NCBI GenBank assembly: GCA_002943765.1
Contig: PQWQ01000012.1
Span: forward strand, 1,054,001 to 1,118,000
Source: Psoroptes ovis
Lineage: Eukaryota > Arthropoda > Arachnida > Sarcoptiformes > Psoroptidae
Direction: 5' to 3'
DNA length: 64,000 nt
Each line of letters starts with the position of its first letter. The stretch's first letter is position 1. This document shows, piece after piece, positions 11,929-24,921 of this stretch. The position numbers and the translations under genes are program-made. A model generated the notes under the pieces. That model worked only from the letters and a program-made list of their open reading frames with translations, had not been told where the DNA came from and did no database searches.

Positions 11929-14223
11929 TTTTCAAAAATTATTTCTGCAAATCGTAAGATTAATTTAAAGATGATTAATACATTAGAGATTGATCAAATA
12001 TTTTTGGAAATATTTCATTGATTCAATGTTAAATCTAATTTTCAAATGAATTTTAATATTTTTCTACAAATTTTTGCAAAAATTTCATTGAAAATCATTT
12101 TTAAATGATTAAGATTTCGTTACTTAGTGTTGTATTATGAGTTGATCAAGTATAATTGAGTTTTCTAGTCATAAATCACTGGTATTTGAATCTTCATACA
12201 AAGAAATTGATTTTTCACGCCACAATCACAATCTCAATTAATCGAAAATATATCAATTTTTTATTTTAAAAATGAATGATCGTAAAATAAAGATAATGAA
12301 ATTTGTAATTGATCGAATAAAGTCACACACACACAAAGTGATAAAATTTTGAATTAAAGCGAAACAATTTGAACAAATTTTCGATTCAAAATCTTCAAAT
12401 TCAAAGTATAAAGATTTGGTCCATATTATTATCGCGTGTGGTGCGTGCATTTGAAAAATTTTTCAATTTAAATAATGCTTACAAATGTCGAGAAAATTGT
12501 ATTATATCTTCCGATTCGCAATGTTGTTGCTTGATGAAATGATGTTGCAATGAATACTATGACTTGTAGCTATGATTAGATGATGATTTGAACCTATGAA
12601 TAGAAGTTGAAATTACTGATAAGATGATTTTCGCCGATTTAAATGTCGTTCGTTTGCATCTGCAATTTTGAATTTTGATTCAAATTTCAATAAAATCAAA
12701 TCACAATTCACGCAATTCAATGGCTGTTAGGTTTTTGACTTTGAAAACATTTATGCGTAAAGATTTCTATGTGAAAAGTGTGACAATTTTGTCTTTGATT
12801 GATAATGATTGGTGGTCGTTGCTGTTGATCGGTCGATGATGTTTGATCAAATGATTAAAATTGTGGGTAGTTTCGTTGTTTTTCTATTTCTTTAAATATC
12901 AATCGATTCAAATCCAATTATCATGTTCGGAAATCTTGTTTGAGAAAAAAAAAAATAATTGGACCGGGAATTTGAATGATGTTTGTCATGTAATAAAAAT
13001 TGAATTTATCAAATCAAAAATATCGATCGGGATTCTGTTTCTTGTTTCTTCGAATTTTTAAAATCATTTCATTTCTCTTTCAATTCAATTCAATTCTCAA
13101 TTCAAAGTATCAATCACATCGAATTGATCAATCAATTTTTTTTTTTTTTTGCTGATGACGTATGATGTATGATGATGATATTATGTATATATTTGAATGA
13201 AAATATAAATATTTTAAAATTATTTTTATTAAATATCAAATGTATTCATGTTAAAAATCACGTTTTGATTTTTTATATTTTATTTTATTTGATTTTTCGA
13301 TTATAATTTGTTGATTATTTATGAGAATTGATTATTTATTATTATTATTACTGCTTATTCAATATGACACTAAAAAAAAAAAAATTTTCTCGAATGTTTT
13401 CTTGCAAAATTTTGTATTGCAATGAAATCAACAAATCAACAAAATTATCAGGAATCGATCGTTAGCGATGATGATCTTTGATATTGAATTTGAATGAGTA
13501 AACACAAGTGTTTCTTGGCAATTCTTAGCAATAAGTGAGATGATTGAATTTTTCGAGTTTTTTCCGATTAAATCAATCAATAAATTCAATCAAATCGACA
13601 ATTATGGTGTAATATATGTTCAATCATTGAGATAATTTTCTAGTTTCAAATATTAAATTGCACAAATATGGTTTTTAATGTTCTTGTTTTAAAAATATAC
13701 ATTCAAACATTCATATATCAATCATTCAATCGATGAATGAATGATTAATTCATTGATTATTATCATTATTATCGTTTTTAGCTTTATAAATAATCAAAGT
13801 ACATCAAAATTACAACATCATCATTAGCGCATCGATGATCATCGATTTATTCACCATTCAAGCTGTGATCATTCGTGTTCTTAATGTTTTTGCTGAAGGA
13901 TATTGAAAAACGGATCGAATTAAATCCGAGTGTTTTGAAAACTGGAAAAAACCGAGATTAACAATGGTGATTGATATATCAAATTGGCAAAAAAAAGAGA
14001 CAAAAATTAAATTCATCAAAAAAAAATTTTTACATACGATCATTGACAATTGATAATTTGCTGTAAATTGATGGTATATCAAAGGGTTAGAAAATTTAGT
14101 AAGAAAAATTCGATGAACCTATTAAATTATTTCCATTCATTTGCACAAGTTTTACGATCACGATTAAGGTGAATATATCTCGCTGACAAATTAGAAAACA
14201 AAGTCATCAACAATCAATGTTTC

Positions 14224-14290
14224 ATATGATGTTGTTCGCAGGATAACTCGCTCCAATAAAAATTTATTATTATTATATGATGTTGTTCGC
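14224..14290 (+). mobile_element. 35-bp retrotransposon tail insertion with 16-bp target-site duplication
   Basis: ATATGATGTTGTTCGC is present perfectly at 14224-14239 and 14275-14290. Between the copies lie 35 bases containing AATAAA and ending in TTATTATTATT. This is the structure left by an extremely 5'-truncated target-primed retrotransposon insertion. The ATT-type tail resembles that of the LINE fragment at 54325-54691. Confidence 0.6.
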
Positions 14291-16704
14291 TGGTCTCTGC
14301 TGTTTGCTATGAGAATCAAGAGAAAAAAGATTTAATTTTAAATTTTGGACATGAGAATCGAACGATCAAACACCGTGTTATGTTTGAAAATGAATGCTTG
14401 CTGGAAATGAAATGTTTTTTTTTTTTTTTTTTTTTGAAATTGAAATTATGTAAATTCTTCCCCAAATATCATATTACACAATGGTGATATGACATGACTT
14501 TTTTATCAATTCGATGATCACCATTTCAAAATACATTTTTTTCTACATGTTTTTGAAAATGTTGGCGCATACGGGATTCGGTGTAAATCGAAATGGTTAT
14601 CACTTGGATTCATCTTGTACTGTTGAACATGTTATGCGCTGGTGTTTTCAGGTATAACAACCGTATTGTCGAACGGTTATCGCCCACTTGTTCATCATTC
14701 ATTACATTGATATATATGGGCAATCTTCTTACGATTCTACATATAGCAAAGCAAAGGTAAAGAATAGTAAAAGTGTTCAAGCGCAATAATTCGGTTGATT
14801 TTTTGAATATTTGAAATCTTCAAATTGTCAAATACTAAAGAAATTGTGCCAAAGCATCTTGTTGTTCGGCAAGTTGGGTCAAATTTATTCGATCAAATAT
14901 TATTTAGTCATCGATGATTGACACTTTTATGTCATATATCTATGTTTATCATCAAGAATTTGATCAGTTACTTTTGAAGTCAAAGTTTATAGTTTAAATC
15001 AGTCAGTGAGTGAGTAATGGTCAGTCTATCGAATCGCTAGTATCTGACTACGTTGGTTGACTCTGCATTTTTAACTTTTAACATTTCTCCTTTTCGCTCC
15101 GCTGACCACATATAATATGATTGTTGCCGCAAATTGCTGCATTTGAATTGAAATTGAATTTAAATTTTTAAATTTTTGAAATTTTAAAAATTTTGAAATA
15201 TGAATTTCAATCAAAATTTCATTTTTTTTTCATACGAAAACATTTGCCTGAAGTTATTTTTTGTTATTTTCAATGGCAAAAATACATGAATAAATAAATA
15301 ACTAAGCATTTGATTTGCTTATTTTTTTCTTCTAAAGATTCTTAAATGCTCATTTATAATCGAAAATGAATTAAATTACGGCATTCTAAGCTGCAAAAAA
15401 TGTCAAAATTTTCATGTTTTCATGTTTCAAATTTTTACTTTACGTACGTCTTCAATTTTTAAATTGATTGAATTTCAAATCTGAAAGAAAGGAAACAAAA
15501 TCAAATTGTTTATTCTTTGGCAAATACATTCTTCAATCGGCTCACAAATTCTGTTTCATCATCAAACATGTTGATAATGTTTCGAGCTAGAATTCTAACC
15601 TTTGCCTTTGCGACTCGACTATATTTTTTCGTTTGACCTTTGGCCACTTTGACCGTTTCGGCGATCGATTGCTACAATCGCCACAAATTTGCTCGACTTT
15701 GGTACTGATTCACAAAAGATCTCACGCAAAGGTGTTGATAGAACTTTCAAAAAAAAAAAAATTTCCAAACTGAAATAATGATGAAATGAACAGAATAAAA
15801 CTAAAATAAATGGATTTTCGGATTCAATTGAAATTTTTTCCAAAATTTCAATTTGAATTTCAATTTCAATAATTATTAAGTAATTATAATTTCATTTTCT
15901 AAAATTTTTTATGAATATTTTTTGAATAATTAAAATTTTGACATCCAATTTTCGGGTGCAACAATTTGGACATGAATTTTCAATTCAAAATGAATAAATA
16001 AATGAATGAATAAACATGTTCGAGTCAAAGTTATTTAATTTGACATGAAATGGCATGAAAAAAAAATTGAAAAACAAAAATGGAAATATGAATATTCAAA
16101 ATGGAATTGTGCACTGTTGACAGAATTTCACTCATTTACAAATAATTAATTTGTACGTTGATTAATGCGAAATTATTTCCGTTTTTTTCTCTTTTGTAAA
16201 ATTTGAAAATTGAAATATTTGAAATGAATTGGAACCTGAACACAACAAATTGAATTTGAACCGAAATGTCATGAAAAATTGCACCAAAATGACATAAGAA
16301 ACTTTAGAAAAATTACGCCTAAACAATGGATTGAATTGAATTTTGAGAAACTTGTGAAGACATTTGTCAAAAAACTTTTAAAATTCTTTGAAAAATTTCA
16401 AAAATTCTTTGAAATTCTTAGAAAATTTTAAAATTTCATTTCAAATAAACAAACTGCAAATAAAAATTCAAATGAATAACCCCATAATAAATGAACCGTA
16501 TTAATCATAATGAAGAAATTTCAAATGAATTAATTTGAAACTTTTGTCATTTTCTTTTTGGAAATTTTCTCTGAAAACTTTTAATTTGTCTTATTTCAAT
16601 TTCAATTTTGTTAATTAACAAATTAATTCTAATTATTTGTTTTGTTTTGTTTTTTTGGCTCATTTTTACTTATTTTTGTCATTGTTCATTGTTGAATATT
16701 CGAA

Positions 16705-16778
16705 GCTGTCCGAAAAATTATTGGCGATTTTTTTGTTGGAAATCGATTAATTTCACTAGCAAGGACTTTTTGGACAGC
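16705..16778 (+). repeat. TGTCCGAAAAGTT-family hairpin, copy 1
   Basis: Left arm GCTGTCCGAAAAA and right arm TTTTTGGACAGC enclose a 74-bp foldback. The inner stem is less perfect than in later copies. Confidence 0.7.
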
Positions 16779-17898
16779 GTCAAAAATTTTAGATTCCATT
16801 TGTCAAATTTATTTATTTATTTGTATGTACTCATTGTTCATAATTTAATGAAATGAGGAGAATAAAAATAATTAAATAAAAATACCGTCTATTTTAATTA
16901 ATTAAAAAATAAGAAAATTATTAATTAATAAATTCATTAATTAATTAATCAACAATTTTTTTGTTTTTGATATTTTTTTTTTTGAAATTTTCTTCATTTT
17001 ATCCAATTCTTCTTTGAATTATTCGAAGACAATCATTCCATATGCCATTACCTATGTGATTCTATTTTTGGCAATTTCAGGCAATTTTTTGGCCAATTCT
17101 GGGTGATTTTGACATTTTTTGCGCTGTGCATTTTCAAAATTTTGAATTTGAAATTCAAAATTACAATTCTGAATCCATAAAATTATCATTTTACGCGTCA
17201 TATTCTCCAAAAATGTTTAACAATTATCAATTATTCAAATGTCATATTCCATGCGTCCATCCATGATGATAATCCATCATAAAATGTCCAACAACAACAA
17301 TTAGTTCAGATTTTTTGAATTTTTAATTATGAATTTTGATTTTGGGATTTAATTAAATTGTTTCATTTTACCTAGAATTTTCGCCTAAAATTTATGGACA
17401 ATTTTCCATTTGGCCATAAATGAATTTGAATTCGTTCGTTCATTTCCATAATTTTGTTCTTTTTACTGATTTTGCTGCCACAAAAATTTGTGAGGGAATC
17501 TTCAAGTCAATTATCAAGTTGAGTCTAATTATTCAAATTATCCAAATTATCATTTTGTTTTTTGGAAAAATTCAAAAACCATTCAGTTGATTTTACGGGT
17601 GAAATTGTTCAAATTATTCATTTTTTGTCAATTGGCAATTGAAATCAGCTTTGAATTCGCCTTAAGACTTTTCTCCGATTTTCAATTGACATGAATTAAT
17701 CATTTTGTCGTTTTTTTCCACAGAATTCATCAAACATTTTTGAATCATATTGATAATTAGATTTTTGGTTTTTTTCCCATTAATTTCAATGACCAAAAAT
17801 TTTCGATTAATTTTTGTTTTGGAAAAACAAATCTTTCAAACCTTGTTTTGCCGGATGTGTTTTGATTTGTATGGAATTTTCAGTAGATCCCTTCGATC

Positions 17899-18000
17899 GA
17901 TGGTCGAAAAAATGGACATTCTGCTGTGCGTGTCGGTGTGTGTGTGTGTGTGGGATCACCTTTTATCGATGGTTAAATCTGCCAAAACTTTTTGGACAGC
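17899..18000 (+). repeat. Possible degenerate copy of the same hairpin family
   Basis: The right arm CCAAAACTTTTTGGACAGC (17982-18000) is clear. The left partner, near TGGTCGAAAAAATGG, is weak. A GT run interrupts the interior. Confidence 0.35.
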
Positions 18001-20040
18001 CCAAAAATCCAATTTATGGATCAAATTTGATTAAATGATTCGAATCGATCTTAACACTTGCCACAATTACCATCTTTTTCGATTGTATTCATTCATTTAC
18101 TCATCGACTGTCCATCTAAATGACCATTCAATTCTACATCTATCTGATTGATGAGCACTTCTTTGCTCTTTTTTTCCGAATCAATTGTTTGGGATCCATC
18201 AATTTGATTTTAAAGTTTTGAAGTGTCCTGAAAAACTTTTATTTTCAAGAAATTTGTACAAATTTTACCACTCTAATTTCAGTTTCCCCATCAATTTATT
18301 GATGTTTCATCACTGATCAAATAATCGAAATGAATGGCCAGAAATTTGTTTTGAAAATTTAAAAGTTTTTCTAGGGTAAATATTTGAAATTTAACAATAC
18401 TCTGGGGTAGGTAGATTGTAGGGAGAGTAGGGGAGACGGATGGGAATATTGTGGGTGATTCAATAATTGGCCCAATTTTGAAATTTTTCAATCAAATTCA
18501 TTTGAAATTCACTTGATTATTCCTTGAAAAATGAATTCTTCAATGATTTGATGATTCGATTGATGAAACTGAACCGAAAAGTTTGGGTGAATCATCAAGT
18601 TCCGGCTTTCATTGATTATTTTTGATCGATTTCGATTTAGGCTCCATTCAATACGATTCGATCAATGCTTTAAAATGCTTCATAGAAATGATTTTGTGGT
18701 TTCTCCTTTACTCTTCTCACATCTTAATTACTCGTTTACACGCTAAATATCACAATCGAATTCCATGATCGTTCAATTTCACCATAATCATTCATTATTC
18801 AAGTGTTTACTTAAAGTAAATATATGATCAAAGTAAAAAAGGGAAAAATCTAAAATTATCATCACCCACCCGAACAAAATAATTGATATTAATTTGATTT
18901 TTCAAAATGATAAAAATAGCCAAAACAATATTTTTGATGGACAAGTTGATGATGATCGAGAACCAAAAGGTTAGGCACCATTGATATCGTATCGTTTGAT
19001 CACAATAATTGTTTGATTGTGTTTGAGTGCACAAACAATAACAATCATAAGAATGGACAAACTTTTCGTCGAAAACAACTTTGATCAATGAATTGGTAAA
19101 TATTTATCGCCATTTGAAATGTCATAACAAATTTAAAAGTGAATTTAAAATTTAAAAAATTGTTTTTTCCTGAAAATACTGATATTTTCAATGATAATAA
19201 TCAGATTATGAGGTAATTATTAGTAGAAAAACACAACTTTACAAAATTTTCAAATCTTTGTGTGAGTGTTTATACGAATGTATTATCATCATTATCATTG
19301 TTTTTCAATATTAATTTGTTTACGTTCATAACTTGTAAATATGGATATGAATATGGATAAATAATATGTGCGTGTGTGATTGTATTTTGTTGATTATCGA
19401 TTATTTTAGCCAATTATCAATTAAGTAATAAATTTTTGGATCCAAAGTATTTATCAATATTTGATTGAAAACAAAACGTTTTGGGACAATTTCATTTCAA
19501 ATATCAATTGTCAATGATGGATTATCTTGTCCGAATATTGATATCATCAGAAAAATTGGCCAAAAATTGATATTTTCATTATTTTTTCAAATCACTTTTC
19601 CCGGGAAATTCCGTTCCTATCGCAATCAATTATATTTTAGGTGCAAAAGCCGATGGATTGATACCCAAAGGTGTTAGGGTGGCCAAATGACAATTCTTAT
19701 GTTTATCAAAACATGAATCATTCTAAGAAAAAGGGACCAAAATAATTGAAGAAATCATTTCGTTGAAACAAATACCAGGAATTTCAAAAGAGGAATTTTT
19801 CTCAAGAAATGATTCAAAAAATTCTTGGCATGATTTAATAAATATTTCATAAATTAAGAAAATATGGAATAAAGCAGAGCAAAGCCAAAGCTAAAGTGAA
19901 AATTTTTCAAAAATAAACAAGTACAGATGACATATATACGTGTGTTTACAACATCCAAAAATGTGTCAAAGTCGATTTTCATTTTTTTGATTTCTTATTT
20001 CGCATTGTGTCATACAATGATGATGATGATAATAAAGGAT

Positions 20041-20119
20041 TGTCCGACAAGTTTTGACGCCAGTCAATTAATGGATCAACGGAAATGTCGATTGAATCTC
20101 GGCGCAAACTTTCCGTACA
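20041..20119 (+). repeat. TGTCCGAAAAGTT-family hairpin, copy 2
   Basis: TGTCCGACAAGTTTTGACGCC opens the 79-bp element and GGCGCAAACTTTCCGTACA closes it. The arms are complementary with a few mismatches. Confidence 0.6.
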
Positions 20120-20969
20120 CGCGATCATCATCAAGGTGATCGAATCACGATCAAATCATTGAATAAACTTTACGGTTGTTCATTCGCTTGTTCTAATTTG
20201 ATTCATATATGACAAATAAATGATAAATGCATTTTGATGTTGTTTTGTTTCATGTTGTTTTCTCTTGTTGATTGGAATAATTCAATGATATTCGTATCGA
20301 TGATGATGATGATGGAATCGATGATGACACATGATTGTAATCAATATTGATTATTATCATGTCATCATCAATATTGATCATCATCGATTCATTTATTTAT
20401 TTGTTTTTTCATATTTTGTTCCTAGGAAATTATGAATTTTAAATTTTAAATTTCAAACAAATAGCATTCTCAATTCACAATGAAGGATCATCCAGAATGA
20501 AGAACCATCGAGAAGAGTGGTAGGAAATTGAATTATTTATTCATTCATTCAACGAATGAATGATGGCAGAATCAAGGGAATCAAGAGTCATGATCCAAAA
20601 ATCAAGAATCAAAATTTTAAGATTCGGCTTCGGTGATGATGGTATGGGGACAAAGACTTTCGAAGAACTTTTTCAAGGGGCACCAAAAGGTGGAACAAAT
20701 TTTTTGTAAGGGAAAACAAATATTGTTTTTTTGTTTTTGATCATATTAAATTTAAAAGTTTTTTTTTTTTACAAAAATCTAATTCAAATCAAATTTGATT
20801 TGATTGTTAAAGAATCAAAAAATATTTTTGGAAAAATTTACATGATTTGAATTTATTTTAAGAAAAAATAATGAGAAATTTGAAAATATCATCTTTATAT
20901 GGCCAGCCATGTTGGCCAGTTTTTGGCCGGTGAACATGATGTTCAATTGATGATGATGGCGATGATGGT

Positions 20970-21078
20970 GGCCGAAGAATTGATGATACTGATGGCAATA
21001 CGGACGGTGGACCGAAGAGAATTGATGATACGAATGCCGACAGTAGACCGAAAAATTGATGATACAAATGAACCGAAC
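20970..21078 (+). repeat. Tandem repeat, about 38-bp unit, three copies
   Basis: Units start at about 20970, 21009 and 21046. Each contains ACCGAAGAATTGATGATAC or a close variant (the first has GCCGAAG). The block is less AT-rich than its surroundings. In one plus frame it reads RRIDDTDGNTDGGPKRIDDT before a stop, but no gene structure surrounds it. Confidence 0.7.
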
Positions 21079-21773
21079 TTTTTGTGGGACCCGAGACCAA
21101 TGTTCAATTATCAAAGATCAGATAAATGTCACACAAACAAATTAACATCAAGACACACACACACATACATTAAACAATCATTTTTTTTATATTCAATCGA
21201 AAAAAAATGGAAAAACATTTATTCATTTTCATTTCATTTTCAATGGAAATGAAATGTATTTTTCGATTCAACTAAAATGAATGCATTTGAATTCATTCAA
21301 CTTTCATTCATTTTACAATCATAGTTTAATGTATCGAAATGAAATATACAAATTGAAAAAGAAATGTAGATAAATCAAAGGAAAAAAAATTCATTTCATC
21401 AATTAACAAATGATAAAATAGATAAATAAATAAATGTATGAATAAATAAGATTTGATAATATTGTAAAAATTCAATCATTGATTGAATGTAATGATGATG
21501 ATGATGTTGATGATAATGATCAAATATGTTTGATGATGATGATGATGATCAAAGAATCAAAGAATACATTAAAAGAATATTCTTACCCAAATACTCTTAG
21601 CATGATGTTTCCATAGATTATTCAAGAATAGAGAGAGAGAGAGATTCATTGTTGAAACATTCGTAAAAGAATCAATGTATCATAGAAATTCTTTATTTGT
21701 TTGTTGTTCGAAGAAATAAAAAAAGAAATTTTTTTTGCAGAATTCAAATGGAAATTCTTCGAAGAATTTACCT

Positions 21774-21807
21774 GAAGAAGAAGAAGAAGAAGAAGAAGAA
21801 GAAGAAG
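21774..21807 (+). repeat. (GAA)n microsatellite
   Basis: About 11 GAA units. On the minus strand this makes a poly-Ser open frame that I do not call a gene. Confidence 0.8.
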
Positions 21808-22760
21808 GAGCAAAAACAAATATTAATATATGAATAAATAATGATAAATAAATAATTTCCATTCACACATTTATTTATTCATTGAATTTTGTTATTAAAT
21901 TCTTTGAATTTTAAAAAAAAAGAAACATGAAATTTCCATTCAAAAATTTCAATGTGTAGAATTAATGTGAAAATTTGAATTAAATTTAATTAAATTAAAT
22001 ATGAAAAACATCTTATTTGTTTTTTTTTAATCATTAAGACGAAAATGAAGTCAGTAATAGGTAATAGTGTCAAAGATTTGAATTTTTTGAAATTTTTTGC
22101 CGTTGAAAATTGTCATTAAATAATGGAAGGGATGAAATACTCTTTGAATCCTATTACATATACATTATTAATTTCAATTACATTCATCTAATTTCGTTAT
22201 TAAAATTCAGAGAGAATTCATTAAGAAAAAATCATCATCCAGTTCCGATGTAAAGCTCAAACAACATTGAATTTCAAGTTCTAATTCACGTGAAACTGAC
22301 TTAAAACTGGCTTGAAATGACTCAAAACTGATAATTAATCAAATCAATTAATTGAATTTGATCGATAATTTTCAAATCTGCAATTTTTTTCCAATTCAAT
22401 CGAAGAATTTCGCCAATTCAATTGTCATCGAATCAGTTATATAAATATCATTGTTTTGAATTTCTGTATTTGAATTTAAAATTGAAATGATCATGTTGAC
22501 AAATTACATAAACAAATGTGACCATTTACGTTAACAATTTTTCGAAGAAAAATTTCAACATTGAACAATGGAAACACTGAACATTGATCGATTTTTTTTT
22601 CTGAAACGAATTATGGTGAAAACACACACACACACACACATATATATTAATATAATATATTTGCATTTATTGATTCAATAAATGATAATGAAATAAAATT
22701 GAAAACTATTTATTATTATTTTTTTTTCATTTATATTTATTGTTTTCGATTTTGTAAATT

Positions 22761-22841
22761 TATTCATTCATTCATTCATTCATTCATTTGATCAAAAACA
22801 TATTGACCATACATGATAATAATAATAATAATAATAATAAT
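22761..22841 (+). repeat. Microsatellite pair (ATTC)n and (AAT)n
   Basis: ATTC units at 22761-22788 and AAT units at 22816-22841, downstream of the ferrochelatase gene. Confidence 0.8.
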
Positions 22842-22886
22842 CATCATCATTACAAATGAAATACGAAATTATAAATTTTTGTAAAG

Positions 22887-22892
22887 TTTATT
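22887..22892 (-). terminator. Possible polyadenylation signal of ferrochelatase
   Basis: AATAAA on the minus strand, about 224 bases past the stop codon. Confidence 0.4.
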
Positions 22893-23115
22893 TTGGTTAT
22901 TTGTTTCTTTGTTTGTTTGTTTGTTCATGTGTTTTGGATTATTTTGATTAAATTTCAATCGAAAAAAATTTCTTGTTCCGTCACATTTACCATTTAGTTC
23001 AACTCGTTTTGAATCGAATCAAATTAAATTAGATTAAATTATTCATTCCATTAATTCATTCAATGAATGGTTGCCAAAATGTAAATGTTTTCATATTGTT
23101 TTTGGCCAATTAGTT

Positions 23116-24857
23116 TCAATGTTGTTGTTGTTGTTGATATTGTTTCAATTCATATAACCATTGTTTAGTATTTTGACATACAGATTTTTCACATAATGGA
23201 CATTGTAATAATAATTGTTGAGAAATATCATCATTATTATTATTATCTAAATATTTTACAATTTCATTCATTAAACCATTTATAAATAATTGATGATCAT
23301 TCGGTGCTGGACAACGTTCAATTTGTATTTGTTGTTTTTGATGTTTCATTGATGATGGTAATTCAATTTCTTCAATTAATTCTTTACATAATTCAATATC
23401 TAATTCATGTAATGTTTCAATATGTTCATTTATGAATGATATTGGTATTAATAATATTTTATTATAACCTTTCAATATCATTGCTATGTTGAATTGTTGG
23501 AATTTCATCATGGGGATATGAATCATTTTGTTTTGTTTTTTTTTTTTTTTTTTTTTTTTTTGTTGTTCCGTTTCATGCATGGATAAATATGGGAATGTAA
23601 AAATTTCATGGTTAATAATAAATTCATGTACAAAAAAAAATACAAAAATACAGAAAATTATACATTTTAATGATAATTAATTAAATAAATGGATGAAACA
23701 AAACAAAACAAAACAAAATTTACCTTTCAATACATCATCAGTTGCAGGTGCTTGCCATTTAACTGGTCCCACTTTTGATTGCCATACTAAACGATATGGA
23801 TATTTGAATGATAATTTTTTCATTACGGCCATAACGGTTGCACTGACTTCCATCGGATATGTATCGCCAACATTCACTGACTGTGTGGATTGTCATAGCA
23901 AAAAAAAAAAAGAAAAAAGAAAGGGTTGACGAAAGATAAAAGGATTATTTTCTTTTTTTTTGAAAATTTATGAAAATTTTTTCAAATAATATTAAATCAT
24001 CTCGAATTTCAATGAAAATTCTGCCAATGAAATACTGCAAATATTGAATTTTACATCAAATAATTTCAATTTGATCCAAAATTTAATCAAAATTTAAATT
24101 GAGAAAGAATTAATTCAAAAAATTCATTCAAAATTCTAATATTCCATTTTTAGACATATTTTCTCCAAAATATTACATTCACTACCCATAATAATAATAA
24201 TAATAATAATAATAATCATGATTATCAATGAATTCAATGAATACATTTACTTGAATTTCAGGTAATAAGAATATTTACATTTATATGTTTAACTAAATTT
24301 ATGCAAAAATTTTCAATGATTTAAAGACATTAAACTTTTCGTATGACAACTCGACAAATATTGGCAGAAGAATAATATTTACAAATTAAACATTCAGAAA
24401 AAAAGAGCTTATCATCTCAACAAGACAAGGAAAAGAAAAATGTGTATTCAAAGATTCATTGAATCATTTTCGTAAATCTTTACAATTATTGTTATCATCT
24501 ACTATTTGATTATGTTGTTTCAATGATTGAAAATCTAAAAAAAAAAAAATGAAAATAATAATCTGAAAATCTATTCAAGTTTTCACCCAAAAAAAATAAC
24601 TGGTAAAAACTTGTGAAAAAAGTGAAATGATTCAATGGAATAAAGAATAGGATTCAAATTCATTTTGAATTCATTTAAAAAAATTCTGTAATTCAATGAT
24701 TTGTAATTACAATTCGATAATCATCAACACAATTCATAATCATTATTATCATCCATTTATTCATTTGATTGAATCGAATTAATTGAATCAATGAATGAAA
24801 AGAAAAATTCTTTAAATTTTTTCGTTTTTTATTTTCTTTAAAAGTTATTAAAGTTAC

Positions 24858-24921
<64 letters not shown>

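Larger units (their letters stand above)
11929..23115. other. 11.2-kb gene-poor intergenic region
   Basis: I find no gene I can support. Open frames here are short, often begin at non-ATG codons and lack family motifs. The region holds a micro-insertion with target-site duplication (14224-14290), two members of the TGTCCGAAAAGTT hairpin family (16705-16778 and 20041-20119), a 37-39 bp tandem repeat (20970-21078) and several microsatellites near 21.8 and 22.8 kb. Confidence 0.55.

Noticed and set aside
16608..16856. Hydrophobic 82-codon frame
   Set aside because: It opens at TTG and runs through a copy of the TGTCCG hairpin repeat, so it is not a conserved gene.
21680..21862. Minus-strand frame with a hydrophobic start followed by poly-Ser and a GTAAAT donor
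   Set aside because: Poly-Ser is the (GAA)n microsatellite read in antisense, and no further exon fits. A chance signal-like start in AT-rich DNA is common.
24693..24920. Frame beginning with 21 methionines on the minus strand
   Set aside because: It is the antisense reading of the (ATC)n microsatellite inside ferrochelatase intron 3.
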